From: CBDCFV01 sp965203835
Lineage (GTDB): Bacteria > Chloroflexota > Dehalococcoidia > Lucifugimonadales > UBA3495
Assembly: GCA_965203835.1 (NCBI GenBank)
Contig: OZ241919.1
Coordinates: 3,410,001 to 3,474,000, forward strand
Reading direction: 5' to 3'
DNA length: 64,000 bases
The notes beneath the pieces were generated by a model that was given only the letters and a program-made list of their open reading frames with translations, was not told the DNA's origin and ran no database searches. The translations under genes and the position numbers were made by a program. The first letter of the stretch is position 1. The number at the start of each line of letters is the position of its first letter. Below are positions 9,086 to 17,472 of the stretch, in pieces.

Positions 9086-9225
9086 ACTTCAAGCGGCGTT
9101 CCGGTGTTTCGCAGGAACGCCGCCGTTGATCCATTCATCCGCTAGAGGAATATTCTCGGAGGCCTGAGAGCAGTACTAACCCTATTTAGCAACAATTAAT
9201 ATCTGGGCACCGAGAACCTTGTTGA

Positions 9226-9257
9226 GGCCGTCCCGCTATGGGGCGGCCTTTTTATTT
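9226..9257 (+). terminator. Rho-independent terminator after ftsZ
   Basis: The stem GGCCGTCCC/GGGGCGGCC (9 pairs including one G-T) encloses the loop GCTAT and is followed directly by TTTTTATTTT. Confidence 0.88.
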
Positions 9258-9320
9258 TCCAGGCGGCCGGAAATCGCCGGTTTCATATTGACTAGGCCGG
9301 GGGTAGATAATACAATTCCG

Positions 9321-9368
9321 ACTACGATATGTTGTAGTTTGACATAATATATACGCACCATATAGTGG
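9321..9368 (+). promoter_or_regulatory. Paired NrdR-box-like palindromes upstream of nrdR
   Basis: ACTAC...GTAGT (9321-9338) and CACCATATAGTG (9356-9367) are imperfect palindromes whose centres are 32 bases apart, about three helical turns. NrdR boxes typically occur as such pairs. The second box is the reverse complement of the CACTATATGGT core found just before nrdJ. This suggests autoregulation of nrdR. Confidence 0.55.
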
Positions 9369-9409
9369 TTGCGGAATAATTCGGAAATTATTTTAAACTT
9401 TGTTCAATT

Positions 9410-10024
9410 ATGCGTTGCCCCCATTGCTCACACGGCGACTCCAAGGTAACCGACTCCAGGGTCGTCGAAGCCGGAATCCGCCGTCGGAGGGAGTGCCAGA
9501 GTTGCGGCCTGAGGTTTACAACCTACGAGCGGGTCCAGTCGACGGCCCTCATGGTGTCAAAACAGGACAACCGGCGCGAGGAGTTCAACCGGGACAAGGT
9601 GATTCAGGGCATTCGCAAAGCATGCACCAAGCGCCCCATATCGTCCCGCACCATAGAGAAGATGGCGGAGGATGTGGAATCTGAGTTGCAACACTTGGGA
9701 CATGCGGAAGTCCCTTCCTCCATCATCGGGGCCATGGTGATAGAGCGGCTGAAGGACCTGGACCGCGTGGCGTACATTCGTTACGCCAGCGTGTACCGGG
9801 ACTTTCAAGACATCGAGAGTTTCGAGCAGGCGGTGAACGAATTAAGGGAAGAGAACACCCAACTGCCCTTGATGGATACCAGTCCCGCCGAGCCCAGAAG
9901 AAGAGGCCGCCGGGCAGCCAATGCCTCCGGCGGCAACGATACGATGAAAAATAGCCGTGGCGGCGTCGAACGCCGCTCCGGGCAACCTGGTGAAAATGGA
10001 GGAACCACCCTTGAAGAGCGATAG
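9410..10024 (+). CDS. nrdR: Transcriptional repressor NrdR
   Basis: Zinc-finger, ATP-cone regulator of ribonucleotide reductase genes; it senses dATP/ATP and represses when dATP is high. MRCPHC with cysteines 3 and 6, and CQSC at 29-32, form the zinc ribbon. RFTTYERV follows, and the ATP-cone spans about 46-136 (VSKQDNRREEFNRDKV, then YASVYRDF). The protein is 204 residues, about 50 longer than usual, with a low-complexity basic tail after residue 150. ATG 9410 lacks a clear Shine-Dalgarno site. NrdR-like boxes upstream and before nrdJ fit its role. Confidence 0.93.
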   Translation: MRCPHCSHGDSKVTDSRVVEAGIRRRRECQSCGLRFTTYERVQSTALMVSKQDNRREEFNRDKVIQGIRKACTKRPISSRTIEKMAEDVESELQHLGHAEVPSSIIGAMVIERLKDLDRVAYIRYASVYRDFQDIESFEQAVNELREENTQLPLMDTSPAEPRRRGRRAANASGGNDTMKNSRGGVERRSGQPGENGGTTLEER

Positions 10025-10250
10025 TTTCGAAAGTCCCGTCTTGACCCGGTTGTTGATGCTGAACAATGAAGTACACGACTTGGAGAACGAACTCCGCCAC
10101 AAAAAGGTGCCCAGGCTGCGCTTGGAGCACCATATACGGTTCGAGGCGGACAAGATAAACGAGATTGCCCGGATACAAGACGAGATGGATCAGGGCGTGC
10201 GGGCCAGCCTGGCGACTTGCTGGCTGGGGATGCCCAACGGCAAGTACTGA
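9996..10250 (+). CDS. Small charged coiled-coil protein of unknown function
   Basis: An 84-residue frame that overlaps the low-complexity tail of nrdR by 29 bases in another frame. The predicted protein has a long, charged, probably coiled-coil helix (MLNNEVHDLENELRHKK, then IRFEADKINEIARIQDEMD). I do not recognise a family. No good ribosome site precedes ATG 9996; a GTG at 9957 or a TTG at 10036 are alternatives. The balanced, protein-like composition argues for a real gene, but it could be spurious. Confidence 0.4.
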   Translation: MEEPPLKSDSFESPVLTRLLMLNNEVHDLENELRHKKVPRLRLEHHIRFEADKINEIARIQDEMDQGVRASLATCWLGMPNGKY

Positions 10251-10363
10251 GCACATCGGCGCCTGACATAAGGCCGCCAGTCCCTGCGCAGTCGGGCCGG
10301 CGGTGAAACCCGGTTGAAGGTTGGCTGTTGTCTCAATCAGCCTCTCGGAAACAGGACGTGAAA

Positions 10364-11983
10364 ATGCCCCAACAACCACGGGACGAATGGATAAACGTAG
10401 ACGGCCTCAGCTTCCATTGCCGCGATTGGGGAGGATCGGGGCAACCCGTGCTGTTGCTGCACGGCCTGGCCTCCACCTGCCATATCTGGGACCAGGTCGC
10501 CCCCATCCTCGCCCGCAGCTTCGCCGTGGTTGACATGGACTTGCGGGGACACGGCGAAAGCGCCAAGCCGGACCACGGTTACGACTTCGCGTCGGTCAGC
10601 GGCGACGTCGCTGGTGTGATTCAAGCCAAGAACCTGTCGAAGCCCATAGTCGTCGGCCACTCATGGGGCGGCGACGTGGCGCTGGAGTTGGCGGTGGCAT
10701 ACCGGGACATTCCCGGTGGCCTCTGCTTCGTTGACGGAGGCATGATAGAGCCTTCGACCCGCTACCAGAGCCTCGATGAGGCCCGAGAGCAAATGGCCCC
10801 TCCGGACTTTACCGGCATGAACTTTGACGACTTCCGGGAGCGTCTCCACCAGCGGGCCGCCGCCAACGGCCCCGCCTTTGTGGATATGGTGCTGGCGAAC
10901 TTCGACATATTTGACGACGGGACCTTCCGGGCCAAGTTGAGCCGTGAGAACCACCTCCGCATCGTCGAAGCACTGTGGGACCATCACCCCCCGGCCCTGT
11001 ACCCGAAGGTCGCTTGCCCGGTGTTGATAATGCCAGCCCGGCAGAAGGACAACCCGGACGCGGCGGCCCGGGGGCTGCTCCGCGCCGAAACGGTTGCGGC
11101 CGCCGGCGCTGCGATCCCCAGCAGCAAGACGGTCTGGATGGAGGACAGCATCCACGACGTGCCGGTGCAGCGTCCGGAACTGGTGGCGGGAGTCATCAAG
11201 GACCATATAGACGCGGGGTTCTTCCGCCGCGACTACTCCATGCTGGACCGCCCGGCGATATCGATGAACGCCTTCTACCCCAGGCCCAACTGGACGGCGA
11301 CGCCCGACGGAGCGTCGGACCACATCATCCAGGTTGAAGAGGCCGTGGCGCTGTCATCCCGGTTCTTTCCCGTGAGCCAGAGTGCGCCGACGGTGCTGTT
11401 TTTCTACGGCAACGGCGAGACGGCCGCGGATTACAACAACATCGCTCCTTTCTACAACCAAGCCGGCGTGAACTTCTTTGTAGCCGATTACCGGGGCTAC
11501 GGACACAGTGGCGGCCTGCCAACCTTTTCATCCATGCTGGCCGACGCCGGGAAGGTCTTGTCCTTCGTGGAAGGTTTGCTCGAGACCGGCGGCTACAGCA
11601 AGGACCTGTACGTGATGGGAAGGTCCATGGGGCGTCATTCGGCCTTCGAACTGGCGACCGTCCATGACCAACGTCTCAAAGGGGTGATCATCGAGAGCGG
11701 GCGGCCCAACCTGGCCACCTTCACCCGCGGACTCGATCCGTCCGTCGCCGCATCCCTCGAGGCCGACTACGAGGCCAAGGCCGCCTCCATCGTCATACCC
11801 GTCCTGGTAATTCACGGAGAGCGGGACACGTTGGCCCCGGTGCAGGACGCCACCCGGATGTTCGACAACTTCCGGTCAACCAACAAGCACATGCTGGTCA
11901 TCCCCGGCGCCGGTCACAATGACCTTCTGTACCGCGGCCTGCAAGAGTATTTTTCCGCCATCCGCGACTTCGTGACTCAGTAG
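10364..11983 (+). CDS. Tandem two-domain alpha/beta hydrolase
   Basis: A 539-residue protein containing two complete alpha/beta-hydrolase folds in tandem. The first has VLLLHGLAST, DLRGHGES and the nucleophile elbow GHSWGG (Ser near 100), with a late His in SIHDVP. The second has FFYGNGE, DYRGYGHSGG, the elbow GRSMGR (Ser near 421), the Asp in HGERDTLAP and the His in GAGHNDLL. Both triads look intact. The substrate is unknown. ATG 10364 is preceded by AGGA at 7 bases; a TTG at 10328 is less likely. It lies between nrdR and nrdJ without an obvious functional link. Confidence 0.8.
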   Translation: MPQQPRDEWINVDGLSFHCRDWGGSGQPVLLLHGLASTCHIWDQVAPILARSFAVVDMDLRGHGESAKPDHGYDFASVSGDVAGVIQAKNLSKPIVVGHSWGGDVALELAVAYRDIPGGLCFVDGGMIEPSTRYQSLDEAREQMAPPDFTGMNFDDFRERLHQRAAANGPAFVDMVLANFDIFDDGTFRAKLSRENHLRIVEALWDHHPPALYPKVACPVLIMPARQKDNPDAAARGLLRAETVAAAGAAIPSSKTVWMEDSIHDVPVQRPELVAGVIKDHIDAGFFRRDYSMLDRPAISMNAFYPRPNWTATPDGASDHIIQVEEAVALSSRFFPVSQSAPTVLFFYGNGETAADYNNIAPFYNQAGVNFFVADYRGYGHSGGLPTFSSMLADAGKVLSFVEGLLETGGYSKDLYVMGRSMGRHSAFELATVHDQRLKGVIIESGRPNLATFTRGLDPSVAASLEADYEAKAASIVIPVLVIHGERDTLAPVQDATRMFDNFRSTNKHMLVIPGAGHNDLLYRGLQEYFSAIRDFVTQ

Positions 11984-12076
11984 CAAAGCTTCGCATTACC
12001 CCAATCGGCGGAGTTTTCTCCGGTGCGTGTTGGTGCTTGACATATTCCCAAAGACTGATTAGTATCGGCGAATCGC

Positions 12077-12123
12077 CATACCAGATATAGCAGTTATATT
12101 AACATAACGCACACTATATGGTA
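12077..12123 (+). promoter_or_regulatory. NrdR-box-like sites upstream of nrdJ
   Basis: CACTATATGGTA at 12112-12123 shares the core CACTATATGGT with the box before nrdR (there in reverse orientation). A weaker AT-centred match (ACCAGATATAGC) lies about 31 bases upstream. The site ends 39 bases before the chosen nrdJ start, a good position for repression. Confidence 0.5.
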
Positions 12124-12162
12124 TCGCGGTGTCGCCACAAACGTTATCAGGGAGTCTGGGCC

Positions 12163-14604
12163 ATGTCCTCCACGCAACAAAGACTCGATCCAAGCACTCA
12201 AAACCGTAGCCACCGGATAGCCGCGGCGTTGACCGACGCAGGCATTACGAAGCAAATCAACGACCGCTCCGAGGAGCTTACCGAGAACGCCCGCGTAGTT
12301 CTGGCTCGCCGGTACCTGTCCAAGGACCGGGAGGGCAACGTTCTGGAAGACCCGGACGGGATGTTCCGGCGGGTCGCCAGGAACCTGTCCTTGGCCGACC
12401 TGAATTACGGGGCCACCGAGCAGGAGAGGAAGGCCACCGAGGACGAGTTCTACGACATGATGCGGCGGCTGGAGTGCCTGCCCAACTCACCCACCCTGAT
12501 GAACGCGGGGCGCGAGTTGCAGCAGTTGTCCGCTTGCTTTGTCCTGCCGGTGGATGACGCCCTCGATTCCATTTTCGACAAGGTGAAGCAGACGGCTTTA
12601 ATCCACAAAAGCGGCGGCGGCACGGGCTTCTCCTTCAGCCGCCTCCGGCCCACCGGGGATGTTGTCGGCTCCACCGGCGGCGTGGCCAGCGGTCCGGTCA
12701 GCTTCATCCGCGCCTTCGACACCGCGACGGACGTGGTCAAACAGGGCGGCACCCGGCGCGGCGCCAACATGGGGATTCTCAGCGTAGACCACCCGGACGT
12801 GCTGAGTTTTATAAGGTCCAAGGAAGACGGGCAGAACCTGAACAATTTCAACATCTCCATTGCCGTCACCGACGACTTCATGGAAAAGGTGAAGACCGGG
12901 CAGGACTACGATCTGGTCAACCCCCGGACCGGGGCTGTCTCCGGACGGCTCAACGCTAAGGAGGTCTTCCAGGAGGCCGTGGAGATGGCTTGGAAGACAG
13001 GGGACCCGGGGCTGATATTCATCGACAAAATCAACCGGGACAATCCCAACCCCCAGTTGGGCCGGATCGAAAGTACAAATCCATGCGGCGAACAACCGCT
13101 TTTGCCCTACGAGTCCTGCAACCTGGCGTCGGTCAACCTGGCGCGGATGGTGCGGTACGGCGCAGACGGCCCGTCCATCGACTGGGAACGGCTGTCCCGC
13201 GTCGTTCGCACCACGGTCCACCTGCTGGACAACGTGATCGACATGAACGACTACCCGATTGAAGAAATCGAGGAGATGAGCAAGAAGACCCGTCGCATCG
13301 GCCTCGGGGTGATGGGCTTTTCCGACCTGCTGATACAGTTGGGCGTCCGGTACGACTCCGAAGAGGGCTTGGCTGTGGCCGAGGAGGTGATGGGCCGGAT
13401 CAACGATGAGACGGTCAAGGCTTCCAGCGAACTGTCGGAATCCAGAGGGAGTTTCCCGGCTTGGGACGGGAGTGCTTACAGCCGGCCCAGCGTCTTCGGC
13501 GTACCCAGGCCGATGCGCAACTCTGCGCCAACTACCATCGCTCCCACGGGCACAATCAGCATCATCGCTGGCGCATCCAGCGGCGTCGAGCCGCTGTTCG
13601 CCCTTAGCTACGTCCGCAACGTCATGGACAACACCCGGCTGGTGGAGGGCAATCCCTACTTCGAGGCGGTTGCCAAGCGGGAGGGGTTTTACTCGGACGA
13701 CCTGATGCAGCAGTTGGCGGAGACCGGCAGCCTCTCCCGGCTGGACCCCTCGCTGGCTGTGCCCCAGTGGGTCAAGGACGTGTTCCGGACTTCCCACGAC
13801 ATCAGCCCCGAATGGCACGTCCGAATGCAGGCGGCCTTCCAGAAGTACACTGATAACTCGGTTTCCAAGACCATTAACTTTCCTCACGACGCCACCACCA
13901 CGGACGTGGCCACGGCGTACACCATGGCCTACGATCTGGGTTGCAAAGGCATTACGGTGTACCGCGACGGCAGCAAGGCGGGCCAAGTGCTGAGCACCGG
14001 CGAAACGGGCAAGCAAAGCGACTCGCAGGATGCTGCGGTCGGAGACCGCGAAGCCTTGGACAATCTGGTAGGACCCGAGTTGCGCGGCTATCAGACGCCG
14101 CGGCAACGTCCCCAGTCGATCAGCGGGATCACGGAGCGGGTGCGTACAGGCCACGGCAATATGTACGTGACCATCAACTTTGACGAGGGCGGAATGCCCT
14201 TCGAGGTGTTCGGTAACTTGGGCAAAGCAGGGGGTTGCGACTCCGCCCAGTTGGAGGCGATCTCACGCTTGGTGTCCCTGGCGCTCCGGTCCGGAATAGA
14301 CCCGAAGGTCGTGACAGAGCAGTTGAGGGGGATCACCTGCTGTCCGGCGTGGGACGAGGGTGTGCTGGTAAGGTCGGGCCCCGACGCCGTGGCCTTGGCA
14401 ATGGCTCGCCACGTCGAAGACGGCGCACCGTCCAGCAGGGCGTCGGAAAACGGCGTACAAATGCAGTTCGTAGTGGGAAACGCCAGCAACGGCAACGGGC
14501 ATTACAACATGAACAAGTGCCCGGACTGTAACGCGCCCGTCGTATACCAGGAAGGGTGCCTGAAGTGTTCGTCACTGGTGTGCGGCTGGAACAAGTGCGA
14601 ATAG
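12163..14604 (+). CDS. nrdJ: Adenosylcobalamin-dependent ribonucleotide reductase (class II)
   Basis: Reduces ribonucleotides to deoxyribonucleotides using coenzyme B12, independently of oxygen. The 813-residue product shows LSACFVLPVDD (first redox Cys), KSGGGTGFSFSRLRP, the central STNPCGEQPLLPYESCNL with the catalytic Cys and Glu, and PTGTISIIAGASSGVEP. A TSCPD-type domain follows (TINFDEGGMPFEVF, then GITCCP). The end is a Cys-rich zinc-ribbon tail (CPDCNAP, CSSLVCGWNKC). I chose ATG 12163, with AGGGAG 8 bases upstream. An upstream in-frame ATG at 12118 falls inside the NrdR box. No cobalamin riboswitch is visible. Confidence 0.95.
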   Translation: MSSTQQRLDPSTQNRSHRIAAALTDAGITKQINDRSEELTENARVVLARRYLSKDREGNVLEDPDGMFRRVARNLSLADLNYGATEQERKATEDEFYDMMRRLECLPNSPTLMNAGRELQQLSACFVLPVDDALDSIFDKVKQTALIHKSGGGTGFSFSRLRPTGDVVGSTGGVASGPVSFIRAFDTATDVVKQGGTRRGANMGILSVDHPDVLSFIRSKEDGQNLNNFNISIAVTDDFMEKVKTGQDYDLVNPRTGAVSGRLNAKEVFQEAVEMAWKTGDPGLIFIDKINRDNPNPQLGRIESTNPCGEQPLLPYESCNLASVNLARMVRYGADGPSIDWERLSRVVRTTVHLLDNVIDMNDYPIEEIEEMSKKTRRIGLGVMGFSDLLIQLGVRYDSEEGLAVAEEVMGRINDETVKASSELSESRGSFPAWDGSAYSRPSVFGVPRPMRNSAPTTIAPTGTISIIAGASSGVEPLFALSYVRNVMDNTRLVEGNPYFEAVAKREGFYSDDLMQQLAETGSLSRLDPSLAVPQWVKDVFRTSHDISPEWHVRMQAAFQKYTDNSVSKTINFPHDATTTDVATAYTMAYDLGCKGITVYRDGSKAGQVLSTGETGKQSDSQDAAVGDREALDNLVGPELRGYQTPRQRPQSISGITERVRTGHGNMYVTINFDEGGMPFEVFGNLGKAGGCDSAQLEAISRLVSLALRSGIDPKVVTEQLRGITCCPAWDEGVLVRSGPDAVALAMARHVEDGAPSSRASENGVQMQFVVGNASNGNGHYNMNKCPDCNAPVVYQEGCLKCSSLVCGWNKCE

Positions 14605-14664
14605 GGGACGAGTTGGGGTTTAGGCCGCAAGTGGCTATACAAGAGCCTGCCTGCTCTCCTCCTC

Positions 14665-14699
14665 AGGGGCTCCTGGGTTAACCCGGGAGCCCCTACTTT
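14665..14699 (+). terminator. Rho-independent terminator after nrdJ
   Basis: A 13-pair stem (AGGGGCTCCTGGG with CCCGGGAGCCCCT) encloses the loop TTAA and is followed by ACTTTTG. It is a strong hairpin with a short T-run. Confidence 0.8.
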
Positions 14700-14726
14700 T
14701 GTCCGCCTACTAGCTGAGTACCCAGG

Positions 14727-14735
14727 TGCTATAAT
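14727..14735 (+). promoter_or_regulatory. Extended -10 promoter for pdxA
   Basis: TGCTATAAT is a perfect -10 with the extended TGn element, 58 bases before the pdxA start. No good -35 is present at 17 bases. Confidence 0.6.
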
Positions 14736-14793
14736 TTCCGGCGTACTCGACCAGTCCCGTTCGAGTTATTCAACCGGGTGACAGGAGATGGGA

Positions 14794-15813
14794 ATGACTG
14801 CTGCAAGCGACAGACCGGCTATCGCCATAACCATGGGAGACCCTTGCGGTATCGGCCCGGAGGTGGTGGTCAAGGCCCTTTCCGACCCGCGGGTGTACGC
14901 CTCCTGCCGTCCCTTGGTCGTGGGCAACGTCTACGCGATGGAACGGGCCGTGGAACTGACGGGACTGCCGCTGCGCATCAACGAGTCCGATGACCCGGAG
15001 ACCGCAGGCCGGAATGACCGGGTGGTGGACGTTCTTGACATAAAGAACCTGGACCCTGAAGACATCACCGTGGGCCGGATCAGCCCCGCTTGCGGCAAGG
15101 CAGCTATGGAATGGGTGACCAAGGCCGGGGAGTTGGCCCTGTCGGGAACCGTGGCGGGCTTGGCGACCGCCCCCCTGAATAAAGAGGCCGCCAGCCTCGC
15201 GGGCTACCAGTCCATCGGCCACATGGAGTTGCTGCAGGAGTTGTCGGAAGCCAAGACAGTCGCCACCATGCTGATGGCGAAGAACTTGAGGGTGGTCCAC
15301 TTGTCTACCCACCGCTCCCTGCGGATCGCCTGCGACTACGTCAAGCAGGACCGCATCCTTGACTACCTGCAGTTGACCCACGACAGCTTCGTCAAATGGG
15401 GTTTCGAGAGTCCCAGGATAGGGGCCGCGGCGCTGAACCCCCACGGCAGCGACGGGGGATTGCTGGGCAACGAGGAAGCGGAGGAAATCGCCCCGGCGGT
15501 GCAGGCCGCCCGCGAGCGCGGCATCAACGTCACCGGCCCGGTACCTGCGGACATCATCTTCCACCAAGCGATTCAAGGTCACTATGACGTGGTCCTCGCC
15601 ATGTTCCACGACCAGGGACACATACCGGTGAAGGTCTACGGCTTCGAGGAGAGCATTACCGCCAACCTGGGACTGCCCTTCGTAAGGACATCGGTCGACC
15701 ACGGGACGGCTTTCGACATCGCCGGCAAGGGAATCGCCAGCGAGGCCAGTATGCTGGAGGCAGTCCGCTTGGCGGTGGGGCTGGCCAAGGGCAACGGCCT
15801 GGCTGACTTTTGA
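14794..15813 (+). CDS. pdxA: 4-hydroxythreonine-4-phosphate dehydrogenase (PdxA family)
   Basis: NAD-dependent metal enzyme of the DXP-dependent vitamin B6 pathway. It oxidises and decarboxylates 4-phosphohydroxy-L-threonine. Key segments are ITMGDPCGIGPEV at the N-terminus, LATAPLNKEA, the metal-binding His in IGHMELL, MFHDQGHIPVK, and SVDHGTAFDIAGKG. It has the normal family length of 339 residues. I chose ATG 14794, with AGGAG 6 bases upstream; ATG 14788 abuts that site. Paralogues (PdxA2) act on phosphothreonate or phosphoerythronate, so the substrate is not certain. It has its own extended -10 promoter. Confidence 0.85.
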   Translation: MTAASDRPAIAITMGDPCGIGPEVVVKALSDPRVYASCRPLVVGNVYAMERAVELTGLPLRINESDDPETAGRNDRVVDVLDIKNLDPEDITVGRISPACGKAAMEWVTKAGELALSGTVAGLATAPLNKEAASLAGYQSIGHMELLQELSEAKTVATMLMAKNLRVVHLSTHRSLRIACDYVKQDRILDYLQLTHDSFVKWGFESPRIGAAALNPHGSDGGLLGNEEAEEIAPAVQAARERGINVTGPVPADIIFHQAIQGHYDVVLAMFHDQGHIPVKVYGFEESITANLGLPFVRTSVDHGTAFDIAGKGIASEASMLEAVRLAVGLAKGNGLADF

Positions 15814-15877
15814 CCTTTGCTCCACCGCAGCGGCGGTTTGCGGGGCAAGTTCGCCCGCGTCTGCCCCACACATGCAA

Positions 15878-15886
15878 TGTTATAAT
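15878..15886 (+). promoter_or_regulatory. Extended -10 promoter for proC
   Basis: TGTTATAAT, a perfect -10 with the extended TGn element, lies 33 bases before the chosen proC start. No clear -35 is present. Confidence 0.55.
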
Positions 15887-15919
15887 TGACGCCACATTAT
15901 TAGCGGGATGGACAGGTCA

Positions 15920-16723
15920 ATGAAGCTATCTTTCATCGGCGGCGGCGTGATGGCGGAGGCGATTCTTCGCGGTGTGCTGGACGCCAAGCTGGCCAAGCCA
16001 AGTGAAGTTGGTATAGGCGAACCCCGACCAGAGCGGCGGGACTACTTGACCTCCCAGTTCGGCGTCCGCGCCCATCAGGGTAACCTAGATGCCGCCGCGG
16101 GCGCTGACTTGCTGGTCCTGGCGGTCAAGCCGCAGGACATCCCCGCAGTTTCAAGAGAAATGGCGGAGCGCCTCGACGCAGGCCAAGCGGTTCTTTCCAT
16201 TGCGGCAGGCGTGAAGATGACCACCCTGGCCGAGGCCTTCCGGCACCAGTCGGTCATCCGCGTTATGCCCAACACTCCCGCCCAGATAGGCCACGGCATG
16301 AGCATGTGGACGTGCACGCCCCAAGTGGACGACGAGAAAAGGGAAATGACCCGTTCCATCCTGTCCACCGTGGGCGAGGAGATCTACATCGGCGACGAGA
16401 AATACCTGGACATGGCGACGGCGTTGAGCGGCAGCGGCCCAGCCTACGTGTTCATGTTCATAGAGGCGTTGATAGACGCCGGTGTTTACGTGGGCCTGCC
16501 CCGCGATATGGCCCGCGTCATGGCCTTGCAGACGGTGTACGGCAGCACCAAGCTGGTGATGGACACCGGACGCCACCCGGTGGACCTGAAAGATATGGTG
16601 GTGTCCCCCGGCGGGACTACCGCCGAGGGACTGCAGGCATTGGAACGGGCTGGACTCTCAGCCGCTATCGTGGACGCGGTCAACGCGGCGTACCAGAAGT
16701 CCGTCAAACTGGGGCAGGGATAG
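15920..16723 (+). CDS. proC: Pyrroline-5-carboxylate reductase
   Basis: Last step of proline synthesis: NAD(P)H-dependent reduction of pyrroline-5-carboxylate. The product starts with the Rossmann motif MKLSFIGGGVMAEAIL. It continues with VIRVMPNTPAQIGHG, LSGSGPAYVF and the family signature SPGGTTAEGLQALE near the C-terminus. ATG 15920 gives the standard N-terminus; ATG 15908, four codons upstream, is possible. yggT follows 13 bases after the stop, a pairing seen in many bacteria. Confidence 0.95.
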   Translation: MKLSFIGGGVMAEAILRGVLDAKLAKPSEVGIGEPRPERRDYLTSQFGVRAHQGNLDAAAGADLLVLAVKPQDIPAVSREMAERLDAGQAVLSIAAGVKMTTLAEAFRHQSVIRVMPNTPAQIGHGMSMWTCTPQVDDEKREMTRSILSTVGEEIYIGDEKYLDMATALSGSGPAYVFMFIEALIDAGVYVGLPRDMARVMALQTVYGSTKLVMDTGRHPVDLKDMVVSPGGTTAEGLQALERAGLSAAIVDAVNAAYQKSVKLGQG

Positions 16724-16736
16724 GCAAGGCGCCGTC

Positions 16737-17009
16737 ATGGAAGAAATAGTCCGTATCGTGGCTATTGTCCTCAGGGTGTTGTCTATTGCGATCATAGCCC
16801 AGGCGATTCTGTCGTTCATAGTGCCCGTGATGGGGGACAGGCCTCATCCAATAGTAGTCAACCTGAACCTCGTGCTGCGCCAGATAACCGAACCGCTGCT
16901 GGGACCTATACGCCGGGTGCTGCCCACGGTAGGAATGTTGGACCTGAGCCCCATGGTGGCGATCATAGTGTTGGAAATCATTCGTTCGGTCCTGGTAAGA
17001 AGCGTTTAA
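16737..17009 (+). CDS. YggT-family membrane protein
   Basis: A 90-residue protein with two hydrophobic segments (about 5-30 and 65-88) separated by the conserved loop. The loop reads NLVLRQITEPLLGPIRRVLP, which is diagnostic of YggT. Family members sit in the inner membrane and are linked to osmotic tolerance and cell division or thylakoid organisation; the molecular role is not settled. The gene directly follows proC and is probably cotranscribed with it. Confidence 0.9.
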   Translation: MEEIVRIVAIVLRVLSIAIIAQAILSFIVPVMGDRPHPIVVNLNLVLRQITEPLLGPIRRVLPTVGMLDLSPMVAIIVLEIIRSVLVRSV

Positions 17010-17121
17010 TCGGGCGCGGCGTTGTGCGCTTCGGCGGCGGCGTGTAAAGTAGCCAGGGTAATCATGCCTCTAATGTTCGTGAGGCGACCGGTCCCGCATC
17101 CTTTACGGATAGTCGTGAATA

Positions 17122-17457
17122 ATGCACCAGCAAGAATTACTCAAGGGAAACACTGAAACGCTCCTCCTGGCGTTGCTGGAACTGGCGCCGATGTACGGCT
17201 ACCAGATGGTGAAAGAGGTGGATGCGCGGAGCAGCGGGTACTTCGCGTTCAAGGAAGGCACTCTATATCCGGCGTTGCACCGGATGGAGCGCGACAATCT
17301 CGTGGAAGGGTTCTGGCAGGATACGCCCAACAACTCGCGCAGGCGTTACTACCGCATCACCGCGAAAGGCAAGCAGGCCCTGGCGGACCGGCAGAAAGAG
17401 TGGCAACGCTTCAGCCGGGCCATGAACTCCGTCATGTTGCCGGAACCAAACGGATAA
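17122..17457 (+). CDS. PadR-family transcriptional regulator
   Basis: A 111-residue winged-helix regulator. The family pattern is clear: LLALLELAPMYGYQMVKEV, then FKEGTLYPALHRMERDNLVEG, then RRRYYRITAKGKQAL. Short PadR proteins of this type usually control the gene next to them. Here that neighbour is a HAAS-domain membrane protein 15 bases downstream, the classic PadR/HAAS pair. The inducing signal is unknown. Confidence 0.92.
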   Translation: MHQQELLKGNTETLLLALLELAPMYGYQMVKEVDARSSGYFAFKEGTLYPALHRMERDNLVEGFWQDTPNNSRRRYYRITAKGKQALADRQKEWQRFSRAMNSVMLPEPNG

Positions 17458-17472
17458 GCTTGGGGAAGACCG

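Larger units (their letters stand above)
9086..9409. other. ftsZ-nrdR intergenic region
   Basis: This 324-base gap holds the ftsZ terminator (9226-9257) and paired NrdR-like boxes (9321-9368). Between ftsZ and the terminator, TTCTCGG (9153-9159) can pair with CCGAGAA (9210-9216), closing a 50-base internal segment. I see no open reading frame with a ribosome site. Confidence 0.5.

Noticed and set aside
11984..12162. Cobalamin riboswitch before nrdJ
   Set aside because: The conserved B12-box sequence is not seen; NrdR-like palindromes explain the region better.
12598..14154. 518-residue frame opposite nrdJ
   Set aside because: A GC-rich antisense frame; nrdJ is intact in this region and the translated sequence has no recognisable domain.
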